Positions 45,401 to 56,577 of a stretch of 64,000 nt of DNA are shown here, one piece after another. Position numbers and translations under genes: made by a program. The notes below the pieces were generated by a model. The model did no database searches and was not told the DNA's origin. It saw only the letters and a list, made by a program, of their open reading frames with translations. Position 1 is the stretch's first letter. Each line of letters starts with the position of its first letter. The DNA comes from Asterochloris sp. CNOR1 (taxonomy: Eukaryota > Chlorophyta > Trebouxiophyceae > Trebouxiales > Trebouxiaceae): contig OZ017750.1 of assembly GCA_963969365.1 (NCBI GenBank), forward strand, positions 3,038,001 through 3,102,000. Direction: 5' to 3'.

Positions 45401-46100
45401 ACCCGCCAGCAAGGCGTGCACGCTGACTTGCCCCATGACTGCTCTGCTGGGTGAAGCTTGTGCCTTTAAGGCGGCTCACGCATAGCTCTGCAGGTGTGGC
45501 TGCTTGCTGGCGTCTGCCATGGTTGCCAAGAGGGCTAAGCCAAGCTGCACAGGCCACAGGCCAGCAAGAATGCAACCTTCAATGGTTGATTTGGACCGGA
45601 ACCTGCCAGAATGGTCAGTACGTCGGCACCCCTGTTCTGAGATGCTGGCGTGTGCACTGTCGTGGATGCATCAGGGTGCAGGCTTCCGCAGAGGGCAGAA
45701 GGCCTGCCAGCCTTGTGCGCACATGTGTGCGCTGAAAAGGATGCTTTGACCAGACCTCACAGCCCCATGAGGCTGATTGGGAAATTGTGCCAGTGGTGCT
45801 TGGGACTATCCAACAAGACTGTTTGAGCAATTTGTTTGAACTGCAGAGGCTACAGCATGAATGGAAGAACTGGACCACAGCGCCCTCCAGCTCCAGGCAA
45901 CGGCCAATATGATCAAGAAGCACTGTTGTTGGGACGGCAGCTGTGCCTGTTGGCCATGCACAGGAGGGCATCTGTGAGATCGATGCAGATCCTACCAGGG
46001 CTGTAAGACTGAGCGCTCCTGCACCCGCAGGTGGGCTGCTGCTCTGGCACGGCCCCAGCTGCCCTTTGGATAGCCAGTATAAAGCTGTGCAGCCTGCCAG
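39404..46100 (-). CDS. Long ARM/HEAT-like helical-repeat protein
   Basis: Many minus-strand exons with good splice sites encode tandem two-to-three-helix units: about 45910-45840 (HIGRCLELEGAVVQFFHS), 45440-45240 (IATCMILLHRQGDDHAAAAL), about 45035-44945 (ANAWLVDHGHTECGASIALE), 44690-44550 (EDTAKDIVSYMGRHSYLDQA), 43930-43820 (VAESDSALLVVVASAVRRQA), 43320-43150 (REREVARLTAAMLQQGW), 42572-42436 (QQHAAEVVAALVRNGLLTCV), 42113-41750, 41400-41290, 40575-40330 and 39850-39404 (final, RRVNTE stop). Spacing and the Leu/Ala pattern with Gly-His turns fit ARM or ankyrin-like repeats. I cannot name the subfamily. Boundaries, the N-terminus and whether this is one gene or two are unresolved. Confidence 0.5.
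40605..40750. repeat. 49-bp tandem repeat, about three copies
   Basis: Units start at 40605, 40654 and 40703. The first two share ACAGGCAGA, CAGGCTGTGC and GGCAGAGCA; the third is more diverged. It lies in an intron of the ARM-like gene next to its exon end at about 40576. Confidence 0.75.
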
Positions 46101-47652
46101 TCGTGCAGAACTCTGTATTGCCCACCAGACAGGCAGGGGTCCGCTGAGATGGGCCATGTGGCATAGGCAAGTCAGGACCCCTCAAACCCTAAGCTGCATC
46201 CTTCCTGAGGTATCCTATCATCGCACTGCACCACTGTTGACACAACGCCTCCTTGCTGGGAGCTGCCATGTCTGCTGCAGCAGCCACAGTGCCCAACATC
46301 AACCTCACTACTGCCAGAGTGCAGTTGTCCGCCTGATGCACTGAGGAGGCAGCCTGCTAGCAAGACCAAGCAGCGGAAATGGAGTGCTACACCCTGCATC
46401 TGCTTGTCATGGCAAGCCACAGCTGCCCTGCAGGCTGCTCACCTGCAGCCAACAGTGCATTGCTTTCCAGGTGCCCCCAAAAGGCTGCAGGCATGGTCCC
46501 ATGTGCTCCAGTAGGCGCTGCCCGTCCTCCCGATGTGGACAACTTGGCAGCGTTGTCCTCCTGACTCCTGCTCATCAGGGTGGATGGCAATCCTTAGCGG
46601 CAGCATGCAGCTTAGACCAAGCTGAGTCCAGGGCTGTCTGGGCAGGAAAGTCTTGCTATAAGAGGATTGAGGGAGACAGAGCCATGCAGGCTGAGGCAAC
46701 TGACAAGGTAGGGTCTGCCTTTCTGGGGTACCTCACTGAGGGCCAGGCCGTACACTGCACCCAGGTCAGAGCGCAGTGACAGATGCAGATGACACACAAT
46801 GATGTTGTAAGCTGGAACAGGGGGTTGCACAGTGGCCATGGGCATGGGCGTCCTACCTGAAACAGGTGGTCATGACTCGGACCCGCTGTGCTGCTTGTGG
46901 CCTCTGGAAGGCTGTCGTCATGCACAGCAGATGCCCCCCAATGCTGGGCCGGCAACACAGCGCGCCCGCACAGGCCCAGCTGCAGTGCCATGCAGCCATG
47001 CCACAACCCCCCTTCAGCCGGCTGGCCTCTATCCTGCCCTGCTACATCTGGCTGCAGCTGTACCAGCAGGGCTGCAGGCTGGGACAGCAGGGGAGTCTGG
47101 TGGGCCGTCAGCTGCCACATGCTGCACAGCCATGAGGCCACCTTGATTGAGGTCTTCACAGCCTACGGTCTGGCAGCTCTCTTGTGAGGCGTGATGGCAG
47201 ATCCTGCAGCATCAAACCTGTCGCTGGGCCATGTGGCCCCCTGCTGCTCTACTGCTGCGACGCTCTGCTAAGCTGCAGGCTTGGTGTTGCTGCAGCCAGC
47301 CACCAAAGGTGCAGCACATTGCCAGCAGGGCATGACCCCTTTGGGGACTTGGCAACTTCGCAGCTTGACCTCAGGTCACTTACAGGCCCTGCACAACAGT
47401 GCTACCACCGAAGCATGACTGCATGCCCCAGCAAGCAGACCCAGCCATGCGACTTGTGCTCAACGGCCTAGGGCAGTCCACCTCATGCTGTATGGATCTG
47501 CATGCAATAGACTCAAGAATAAAAGGCCAGCTGTGCTTTGGGCAGAAGCACCAAGGGCCTGCGAGCTTTCACAGCAGGGGGGCAGTTTGAACCTCCTCAA
47601 CTCGTAACCTGATCTCTGGTTTCGGAATTGGTGGACCTCCGTGTTGCTTAGA
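46101..47652. other. Unresolved region upstream of UBFD1
   Basis: It may contain the first exons of the ARM-like gene (an open minus-strand frame about 47159-46860 ends in a good donor, CAG|GTAGG), but no recognisable protein motif supports them. The right 480 bp are presumably the divergent promoter of UBFD1. Confidence 0.35.
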
Positions 47653-50483
47653 ATGAACTCTGAGGGGCCTGCAGAAGTCGAGACTGTCAAGTTCAGGCTG
47701 GGCTATGGCAAATCAGTTTATGATCTAGAGCTGCCAGTCAGTACCACTGTGGGCCAGATCAAAGCAGAGGCCTACAAGCTCATTCAGATACCCCCAGAAA
47801 TGCAGAAGCTGCTCATTGGCGGCAAGATCAAGCCTGATGATGCGACGCTCACAGCCGCTGGCGTCAAGAAGGGCATGAAACTGATGCTCATTGGCAGCAA
47901 GTAAGACAGCAACCAGTCACAGCGCCTCTGAAACCCACAAGCGTGCTGCCTGCTTCGCGATCCCCAACAAGGAGGCTTGCTAGCTTCTGGCAGCTCATGA
48001 CGCAGCACCCCTCTCCATACCTGTAGGCCCACAGACATCCTCACAGTTGCTGCTTCTCCTGAAGCGCCACAGACCGCAGCTTGGGACGCACCGCCAGCGC
48101 CAGAGCAGCCTGTGCATGAGCAGGCGGCGCACAAGAAGGCGAGCACCTGGCACCTCAAGTCTCAGTGTTGGCTTTGAAGGGGCACGTCTGGCAGCGGCTT
48201 ACCACAGGCGACTTCCTTTGGCTTGCAGGTGCCGCAGCTTTTGGCAAGAAGCCCTGCACCTGAGCACTGCTTTACGGCACAAGGGACCCTTCTTCCACAT
48301 GTGGACTGGGCACAGCATGCCTGTCTGCCTGCAGTACGGTGACCACACCAGCTGCACTGCTGTCAACCCTGTGTCCTTGCATCTGCTACCTGTGAGGGGC
48401 CTCTGCACCACCTGCAGCATGCTTCTGCGACTCTTCACCACCTGCAGCATGCTTCTGCGGCACCCCTGCAGGGGCTGCCTCCAGGTCGACAGCGCACAGA
48501 GGCAATGCAGCAACCTAGCTCCTTGTCGCGTCACCTGGAGGCGCTGCCTGCATCACTGAAGCAGCACCTGGTGTGGGATCTTCTGCAGGGTTGCCCCTCA
48601 GAGGGGTGCTCACCCTGCATCGTCATCAGTGCAGGTGTCGCTGCAAGGCTGCAACTGGGGCTGCCAGTGAGCTGGGCGCTGCCTTAGCAGCCTGAGCGCA
48701 GCCGGGGCTGCCTGCATGACAGGCAGTGCACTGGCGCCTCAGCACTGCATATGTTGCCTGCAGGATGGCTGATGCCCCACCTGTAGAGACAGCACCCTGG
48801 CTCCTGCAGGTGCTCCACATGGTCTCACAAAATGAACTCAATGATGCTGCCTGCAGTGATCCCTGCCTGACTTCTGCAGTTGCTGTCTGCATCCATCAGC
48901 GCAACATCATCCAAGACCCAACACTCCTGGCCTGCAGCAGAGCCTGCTTGGCTTCTGGAGGCGCCGCCCCAGTGTAACAAGACGATGTTGAGCTGACTCT
49001 GCCTGCAGTGATTCCCCCTGGCCTTCAGGTGCTGCCCCAGTCAAATTGAGATGGCACAAGTAACCTTGCCTCTCCCTGGCGTCTGCAGGTCCTGGACAAA
49101 GGCAAGCCTGAGGGGACAATGCCCGGCATTGCTGGCAGGCAGGTCTCCCTGCAGGAGCATGAAAACGTCATCTCTGGGCTGCTGAACTCGCGGGGGGAGA
49201 AGGTGAGAACTGGACTTGAAAGGCAGTGCACTACTGGGCCGGCTTACCATGCCAGCTGCAGGGCAGGGAGCCTGCTTCTGAAGGTAGTGCACCAAGTGGT
49301 TGTGCCTGACAGCCCAGTTGCTGTAATGTGAGGGGACTGCTTCTGAGGGTAGTGAGATGCAATTTCAAGTCCGCCTGGCCAGCTGGTTCCTCAGCAAGGC
49401 GGTGTGATCCTGCCCTGCATCGCGCTGGTACAGACAGGATACAGTGCACTGCAGGCACGCATGACCTTCAAGCCAGAGACTGAGGAGCTCTGGATTGGAT
49501 CGCCCACCACCACCCAGAAACGTGAGGCCACCCCTTGTGCTGGGCTTCCATGCAGGAGCTGCCTCATATGGCAGCTGCCTGGGCCACGCCTAGCTGCCTC
49601 ATTGTGGGCTCTGCGCTGGTTGTCTTGCTTGATGTCGATGGCTTCTCATGTCATGCCAGGGCAGCCGCATTGCAGATGCTGTGCTGAGTCCACTCTTATG
49701 CGCATGGCCACCACTACCCTTTGTGGGCGTACTGCCGCTGGACTGACATCGTGCGCACAGTGGCTGGGTCCCCTGCTGGACTGATAGCTTGCTGCTGCTT
49801 GCGGTGGCTGGGACCCACAAGGGCTGCCCCCACTGGAAGGCCAGTGTTCCAGTTGACTTGCTACTGAAGGCGGCTCCATGTTGAGGCTGCCTATGTGGCT
49901 TTGGGCTTGTGAAACAGCTGCCTGCAACGACAGGGGCTGACATGGCCTGGTGAGCCCTCCACCTGCTCAGCGTTGCATATCAGTTCGAAGATGGGGCACC
50001 TGCATTAGTCCAGCTGCTCACCGATGCAGTCCCACATGCCTCTTCTGCAGTCCAATATCGCCAGATCAGCAAAATTGACTCACATGCCATCCCAGACAAC
50101 GAGGCGTACAGCATGATCGCGCTGCACCTCGGCTCTGAAGGTGGGGAGCCTCGCATGCTCCTGTTGGCTGGACTGCCAATCTTGTGGGTCTGCCTTCTTA
50201 CATGTTGCACTTAGGGCCACATGCTGCCAGCAGCCGTGGGATGTTGCACGCTGTGAGCTTCATGCTGCACCTCGGTGCAGAAATATAATTTGTGATCTCT
50301 CAATGTCTTCACAGCAGACCTGTGCAAGTCAGCACGGTGGCCGTCACCTAGAAATTTGCCCCTCTGCTGCATGCCTTCATGCTTCCCTGTGCAGGCAGGT
50401 CAAAGCTGTGGCTCTATTGGGTGCCCTCGCAATATGTGGCCTCCATCAAAGTGAGGCTGATCGGCGTCCACGCCCTCATCTAG
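47653..50483 (+). CDS. UBFD1 homologue (ubiquitin-like domain plus UBFD1 C-terminal domain)
   Basis: Six exons in phase: 47653-47900, 48027-48138, 49089-49202, 49455-49521, 50051-50140 and 50395-50483 (TAG). Exon 1 is a ubiquitin-like fold (VKFRLGYGKSVYDLELPV ... PPEMQKLLIGGKIKPDDATL). Exon 3 starts VLDKGKPEGTMPGIAGRQ (human VLDKGKPEDVMPSVKG) and ends GLLNSRGEK. Exon 4 gives MTFKPETEELWIG, exon 6 WLYWVPSQYVASIK. The human protein binds polyubiquitin and influences NF-kappaB; here a general ubiquitin-pathway adaptor is inferred. The intron at 48139-49088 needs a GC donor (AAG|GCGAGC) and is unusually long. Alternative small exons inside it cannot be ruled out. Confidence 0.88.
48401..48460 (+). 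repeat. 30-bp direct repeat, two copies
   Basis: Units 48401-48430 and 48431-48460 differ at two positions by eye. They carry CACCACCTGCAGCATGCTTC, again with an acceptor-type TGCAG. They lie in the long GC-AG intron of the UBFD1 gene. Confidence 0.85.
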
Positions 50484-50839
50484 CTGCGCTGGGAGAGCAA
50501 CTCACAGGCTCAGCAAGTTCTTAGCCTTGAGACTCAGCCCCTTCCCATGCACGACGTGTGTCCCCCCTACAGCCCACAAATCTTTTTGATACTATTTCAA
50601 ACAATTTCATGTAAGCTCTCATCATGTGTTACAGCACCACCTCTGAAAGTACAGCACTGGTAGGGGTTGCACTCTTCCTTGGAGCCTGAGGGACCGCTGC
50701 TTTTGTGAGGGGTATGCCAATCAATGGTAGGGAGAATGCATATGGGAGTGCTGCAGCTGCTGTGTGGTCACTGGTGCCAACATTGAGGCTAGTGCTTTGG
50801 GGTACTGTCACTGCCAGCTGCCGATTGTGCCCCCTCCCC

Positions 50840-51420
50840 CTGCATGCAGATCATGTGGGACTGCCAGAAGGCCTCCAGCGCCTTATACACTGTGAGAGTG
50901 CAACTGCTCCATGTGACATGCTGTAGCACGGGGCGAGCCTGCCGCGAAGGGCGTCTGCTGCTCTCTGACACACCCACTTGGTGTGGCAGCAGCTTGTCAT
51001 AGAGGGCCCAAGCCTGCTCTGATGTTGGGCTCTCTGGAAGCCCAGCTCTGGTCCCTCAATGGAGGTTGGCAGGGATGCAGGTGCTATGCATTGGTGCATG
51101 GGCACACCTGCAGCACGCTCTGTGCGGGTGGGAGAAGTTGGGACAGGGTGTTCTGATCTAGGTATGCATGGGTTTCCTGAGGGGCAGCTGAGAAATGCTG
51201 GGTGTGAGGGAAGGGGGCTGCCGTGCCAGCAGAGCTCAGGGCCTGCCCCTGTGACATTGTCTCCACCATGCGCCTGCAGCACCACGCATGGGATGAATCC
51301 TGGTTCAGGCAGATGCACAAAGGTGGTGATGCATACACACCTCATGGCCTGCAGGAGGACCACCAAGTGAGCTCTCTCCTCGTCATCCGTGATTTCAAAC
51401 TCTGTGGTGATCTTCATGGC
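50840..51420 (-). CDS. Possible gene of unknown function
   Basis: Candidate minus-strand exons: ATG at 51420 (MKITTEFEITDDEERAHL), a second from about 51280 after a TGCAG acceptor, and a third near 50930-50850 (SCTLTVYKALEAFWQSHM). An acidic N-terminus and two open segments with plausible splice sites suggest a real small gene, but no family is recognised and the reading frames of the later exons are ambiguous. 50484-50840 shows nothing else. Confidence 0.3.
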
Positions 51421-51669
51421 AGCTGCGTCGCTTGCTTTGACCGAGAAAGCTAAAACACAACCACCTCTGCTGTCGTTTGTGTCAGAGTGGCACATGCAGC
51501 TACCAGGCCAACAGAGCAGATCGTATGGCAGCGCTATCAAACACAATATCAATGAAACGAGTTACAGCATCACCACTGTATCAGCACAGGCAGCAGCCAC
51601 CAAGCTGTTGAGACAACAGAGGTCAGGGGTCCAATCAGAGGGACTATTTCACATACAAAGCACTATTCA

Positions 51670-52856
51670 TCATGAAGCCAGCAGAGCTCGTTTCCGCCTC
51701 TTCACTGTTTTGACGCAATCGCATACCTTTTGCTGCCACTGTGTGCCATCTTGATAGATCCAGTGTGCAACTTTGTTAGACTGCACCACCACAGTGTCTG
51801 GGGTGAGGTGTTCATTGGCATGAAAGTCCCACAGCGCTGCTGCCTCAGGACACTGCACAGCCAGCGAGTTGCAGGCACAGACAGCCTTGCCGGATGCCTG
51901 GAGGAAGGGCGAGCCATGCCCCAGCAGTATGCGGTGGCTGGGGGTCGCCTGCCACCTGTGCACCAGGCCGAGCTTGCACTCTGCCTGACGGTGCCAGTGG
52001 ACTTTTTTGTGGGACATGAGCCTCACACGTTCAGGGTGCCAGCCTTGCCTGGCATTGGCCTCAAAGTCCCACTCCGCCAGCACGTAGGGTGCCCTCTCGC
52101 TGATGGTGGGCTGCCGGGTCTTGACTACTTTGGCCTCTGCCGCACACTGGGGGCAGGATGACTCCTCACGAGTGCGGCTGAAGACTGCAGCCAGCCACTT
52201 GTGCCCACAGCGACGGCATTGCCATGCCACCTTGCGGGAGCTAAACGCTGTGAGCAAGTCTGGCCTGCCTGGGCTGTTGGCCTCCCAGTCCCACTCGGCT
52301 GCCACCTCAGGGTAGTTGTGGGCCAGGTCGTTGCAGGGGCAGACCGCAGTCCCGCTGTCAAATGGGGAGTTGGAGCCGTTGGTGCGGCTCTGAACGGTTG
52401 CCTGCCATCTATGGGGCTGCTCTGTCCTGCACAGGCCGCTGACCCAGGCCACCTTCCTGTTGCTGTGAGGCTTGATTGTGAGGCTCCCCAGGTGGGCATT
52501 TGCTTCCTTGTCCCACTCCAGCTGCAGGTGCGGCGCCAGGCGGCTTATGTCGGGCACAGGCTGTTGGAGGCCTGCCACCCACGCAGCCTGCTGCCTGTCA
52601 CGAGGGAGGCCCATGCAGCCTGCAGGTCAGTGATTTGTGGTGTTGAGCACTTGGGGTTGTGGAGGTGCAATCCAGTACATGTTGGATGGCCTTGCAGACC
52701 TGTCCTTTGGGACTCATAAATAAACTGCTCCATTGTCTCTGTGTCTGTTAGGATGATGCCAGCTTGAGTGGCATGCAGGCGAAGACGGCAGCTTGAATAC
52801 CTTTGCACATCTCTCGGTGCTGGGGAGGTAGCGGGCTGCACCAGAAGTGTTGACAT
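51670..52856 (-). CDS. Multi-repeat DUF4379 zinc-ribbon/treble-clef protein
   Basis: Two exons, 52856-52700 and 52619-51670, joined in phase across a 80-nt intron. The N-terminus MSTLLVQPATSPAPRDVQRY is basic and hydroxylated, compatible with import into plastid or mitochondrion. The rest is four tandem units of the form C-x-C-x-x-LA-x-x-x-PE-x-A-x-x-WD-x-EAN ... KVxWxCxxCGHxW ... CPxC. Unit 2 is complete (KVAWQCRRCGHKWLAAVFSR then SCPQC); units 1, 3 and 4 have lost one or both metal-binding pairs but keep the WDxxAN and K-V-x-W landmarks. It ends in a basic tail KTVKRRKRALLAS. I recall DUF4379 (zinc-ribbon) from protists, bacteria and large-virus proteins, sometimes linked to endonuclease folds; none is present here. 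The function is unknown; nucleic-acid binding is inferred. Confidence 0.8.
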
Positions 52857-52966
52857 CGTGTGTGCAGTTAGCTGATTCAGGCATGCAAATGATGAGTCGT
52901 TAACCTCCTAAGCATATCTGGTCGTCAGCGTGAAATTCTTTGGTACAGTGCAAACGACATGTGATC

Positions 52967-53086
52967 ATGCTACGGTCATACCATCCAGAATATCCCCGTT
53001 CTCGTCCGATCACGGAAGGCAAACTGGATTGGGCCAGATCAGTACTACGTTGGGTGACCACGCGGGAATATCTGGTGCTGTAGCGT
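52967..53086 (+). rRNA. 5S ribosomal RNA gene (single copy)
   Basis: 120 nt with the eukaryotic 5S layout: ATGCTAC at the 5' end pairs with GTAGCGT at the 3' end, followed by GGTCATACCA, CGTCCGATCA, GGGCCAGATCAGTACTACG, TTGGGTGACCACGCGGGAA and GGTGCTGTAGC. A T run follows immediately. The internal box A region reads GAAGGCAAACTGG instead of the usual GAAG(T/C)TAAGC. No second copy is in the window, so it is a dispersed gene rather than part of an array. It could be functional or a recent pseudogene. Confidence 0.88.
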
Positions 53087-53089
53087 TTT
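53086..53089 (+). terminator. Pol III T4 terminator of the 5S gene
   Basis: TTTT directly at the predicted 3' end of the 5S rRNA, in GTTTTG context. It is the minimal RNA polymerase III stop. Confidence 0.6.
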
Positions 53090-53426
53090 GCTCCTGGTGC
53101 TATGGTCACCTCTTTCTTGCTACCCCTGGGCCGCCTTCAGTGCACTTTTTGTTGCTTGCAATTTCTTGACTGAGGATGCTGGAATGATCTGATGCGGTGC
53201 TAGCACCGCATTGCGCCAGCAGCCTTAATTGTCTTGAAGGCAGGCCAGACTGCCTGGTGTCGAGTCCAAGGCACTGGACGCTGAGATCAAGGGTAGGCAC
53301 ATGGTGTTGTGTGGCACAGTGGGCAACAGGGCCACCTGCTGTCATACGCAACCGCGCCCCTGATGGGTCTCTCGTCAAGTTGGGAAGTGCTTGACAATGA
53401 AGTGCTGTAGTATAGTGAGCAGGCGT

Positions 53427-56400
53427 TCAGCATGGGGCCAGTTCATGTCTCTCTTTGCTGGCTGAGCAGCAGCACATCCCCACCAACTGTACCAGCAACG
53501 ATGCTGTCTGTGGTGCGACACACATCCAAAGCGCTGACACTCGCTGGGACTGCGATTGCAAAGGAGGCACGACCAGGCGCTCCATCCTCAGGGCTGCCAG
53601 CAATGTCATCTGCAGGCCACCAGCAGACTTGATGAAGTTGAAGCTCTGCAAAGTAGCGCTGACCCTGGCGAACTCACCTGTTGGTACAGCACAGGCTGCC
53701 AGGGGAGACGGCCTGAAGTCCAGGATGCGCACAGGCCACCCACTGGTGCAGAAGTACTGCCCATCACTGGTCCAGGCACAGCTCTGGCTGGGTTGGCCAT
53801 GAAGAGAAGAGGTGGGCAGTTCCCCACCACTGGAGGGGCAGAAGAGGTGGGTGACCCTGTCATCCACCAGGTCCAGCACCCCTGCAGCATCACAAGGGGA
53901 GCCTATCAGGGGCTCAGCTGGCCTGGACAGACAGGGAGATGGGCAATCCTGTGCTAGAGAAGGATGTCCATCCAGAAACTGTGCTGCCCAGACACGGTCC
54001 GCCAGAGGGCACCCCGATGTGTTGGCAGGAGCACGGCAACTGACTGGAGGCTGCCTGACAGGCAGAGGTGACCATAGACATGGAGCTTCATCCTGAGAAC
54101 TGTCTTTCTCACAGGGTGCTGAGTTTGCGCAAAGCCTGCTCATCTCACCAGATGAGCGTCAGGTATGTGCTGCCAGCTGCTCAGCTGCCCACCAACAGTC
54201 GACAAAACTGAACAGACAGGACGATGCCTGGCACCGGATGGGTCCCTCAAAACGGCCTGCCAGCTGGTCATCTCTCCACCGGAACATGAGGCAGAAGACA
54301 GTGAGAACAGAAACTGACCTGCCCACCCACACTTGAGAAGGAAGCCCAAGCGCCGCTCGTCATGAGGGTCCAGCCGCATGGCAGCCATCCTGCTGCTGGG
54401 AATGCCTGCCTGAGACACAAGGCCTGGGACCCTCTCCAGCGCTTGCCAGAGGGAGGCAGACTTCACCTGAGCATGCTGCAGGCACAGTGCACGCTCAAAG
54501 GAATTGACTGACATTTGCAGCAGGTAGTCCAGCGCTTGCCAGAAGCAGGCGCACGTCAGCAAGGCCATGCTACAGTGAGCAGGGCAGGCTGCCAAGAGTT
54601 TGACAGCTGTTCACCATGTCACAGGAGGCCCGCCTCAGTCAGTGTGCATTCAGTTGAATGGGGCACTGCAGGGCGGCAGAGCCCATGCAGCAGCTTTGCC
54701 GTCCACTTTATGTGCTCTGGGCTGGACAGAAGCCTGCTCGCCAGCCTTTCGGGTACATCTGCAGGCTGCTCACCTGATAAAACCCATTGCCTCCAAAGAC
54801 CACAGCTGAGTCCCGGCCGCCACGCACATCCCAGAGGGCAATCTGCAGACATGCACCAAGTCAACAGGTGTACAGGCTGCTGCACAAGGTGCACACCGAG
54901 AGAGACCCTGGCACCTCACACCTTTCCATTGCCCACTGCCCCAACGACTGTAAAGCCATCAGCACAGACTTCCACAGCATCGACTCTGGGAGGCCCTGGG
55001 GGTGCCAGAAAGCTCGGTGAGCAGCTGGCATCCCTGGCACAGATGGCCACCTGCATGCAAGAGGCCACCTGGGCAACAGCAGGGAGTGGGGAGACGCAGA
55101 TGTTGAGCTGCAAAGCAGCAATTGTTGGCGAAGCAAAGCATGGTGCCAGCAGGGCCTGCTGTGGGCACACTCTTGCTGCAGGGGATGTGAAGTGATTCAT
55201 GGTGTTGACAGGGAGCTGACTGTGTGCGTAGCAGTGCACTGATGTACGTCAGCAGCGCATCAATGTGCAAATACATGGTCGCTGCGCACCCCAGTGTCTG
55301 TGGCTGCTGCGAAGGCATGCCGGGCGTGGCTCGGGAAGCCAACAAGGTCTGTAGCAGCACACAGGTCTGCAACAGCCCTCCGCCCAAGCTTGAAGATCTT
55401 GTAGGGGAGGCCCTGCAGCAGCCATGGGCCCAGGGCCTGCTGTGGAGCCACTAGTGGTGCAGCAACAGGGTGAGGAGCAGCATTGGATGTCAGGTGACTG
55501 GCTGCAAACACGGCCGTGACTGCTCAAGGTCATGGCAACCCAGCTGAAGGCTTGCCTGTGTCCTGGCAAGGTTGTACAGTGACAGCAAGCCCGGGCTTGA
55601 CACGGCCACACAATTTTCATCATGGGAGTCCCAGGCGCAGAGGGTGGCTTTGTGACAGCCAAAGGCAAACAGGGGCTGCACCCCTGCAGCGCTGTCCGAC
55701 CTGCAGAGGGGCAGCATTGATGGGCCAGCAGGCTGCACGTCCCTCGAAGGCATGCAGACAGGCCCAGCCTGAATGTGCAGCTGTCCCTCTGAGTGTGCAG
55801 GTCACACTGCAGCCTGCAGTGAGAGTTCAGGTCTGCTACAGCCCACTCACGTCGGCTGACTCTCTATGTCTCTGACGTCATGGAGGGAGATCTGGGCAGG
55901 GTCCCGTGCACTGCTGGAGACCGATGCACAGGAGAGAGAGAGCGCCCCTTCACTGTCGCAGCGCAGGCTTGTGACACCGTCACCAAAGGACTGGGGTGGA
56001 TTGCTCCGTGGCGCCAACGATGGCTGCGCTGAGTGCTGCAGCCCACCGTCGACCGTCATGTGAGCCTGTAGGTGTGGCATGCATGTCAGGCACACGGCTT
56101 GACCTGCCATGGGCACACTCAGGGAGCAGCAATCAGATTTGAGACGCATACCACAGTGACTGCAGCATATGATTCCCAGGCTGCAGCCTGTAGCCTGCCG
56201 TGAAAGCTGAAGCTCTGACTGCCATGCAGCTGGACATCCAGCAGTTGCCTGCATACACACATGAAGGTCTGCTTTGAGCAGATCTGCACAGTGATGGCAC
56301 ACAACACGGGCACAGCCACACCTGATCTGTGGTTGCTGATGAGCAGCAGGGGAGCCAGTCTGGTCAGATGAGGAGGCAGGTCCAAGGAGCTCGGGCTCCC

Positions 56401-56491
56401 CCTCCACTCCCTTTCCCCCCTTGTGCTCTGATAGAGTCCTGCTTGGTGCAATCGATTGCTCGCGGGGCAGACGGACTACATACCTGTCCAT
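53427..56491 (-). CDS. WD40-repeat protein, family unresolved
   Basis: Minus-strand exons with WD-type signatures: about 56060-55860 (VTSLRCDSEGALSLS ... ISLHDVRDIE), 55700-55545 (KATLCAWDSHDENCVAVSS, LLSLYNLAR), about 55470-55290, about 55013-54925 (EVCADGFTVVGAVGNGK), 54857-54779 (IALWDVRGGRDSAVVFGGNG), 54600-54440 (an alpha-helical part), 54420-54320 (AAMRLDPHDERRLGFLL) and 53880-53690 (SQSCAWTSDGQYFCTSG). The open frame to 56491 adds a Cys-rich N-terminal stretch that may be partly intron. It is a scaffold-type beta-propeller by family. I could not match the blade order to a named protein, and the exact ends are uncertain. Confidence 0.6.
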
Positions 56492-56577
56492 TCAGGGCAG
56501 CTGACCATGACTCTGGCACAGCAATATGCTGTTCTGGCTATTGACTTAACGGATCCGGAAAGCAAGTCAAAGTCAGC

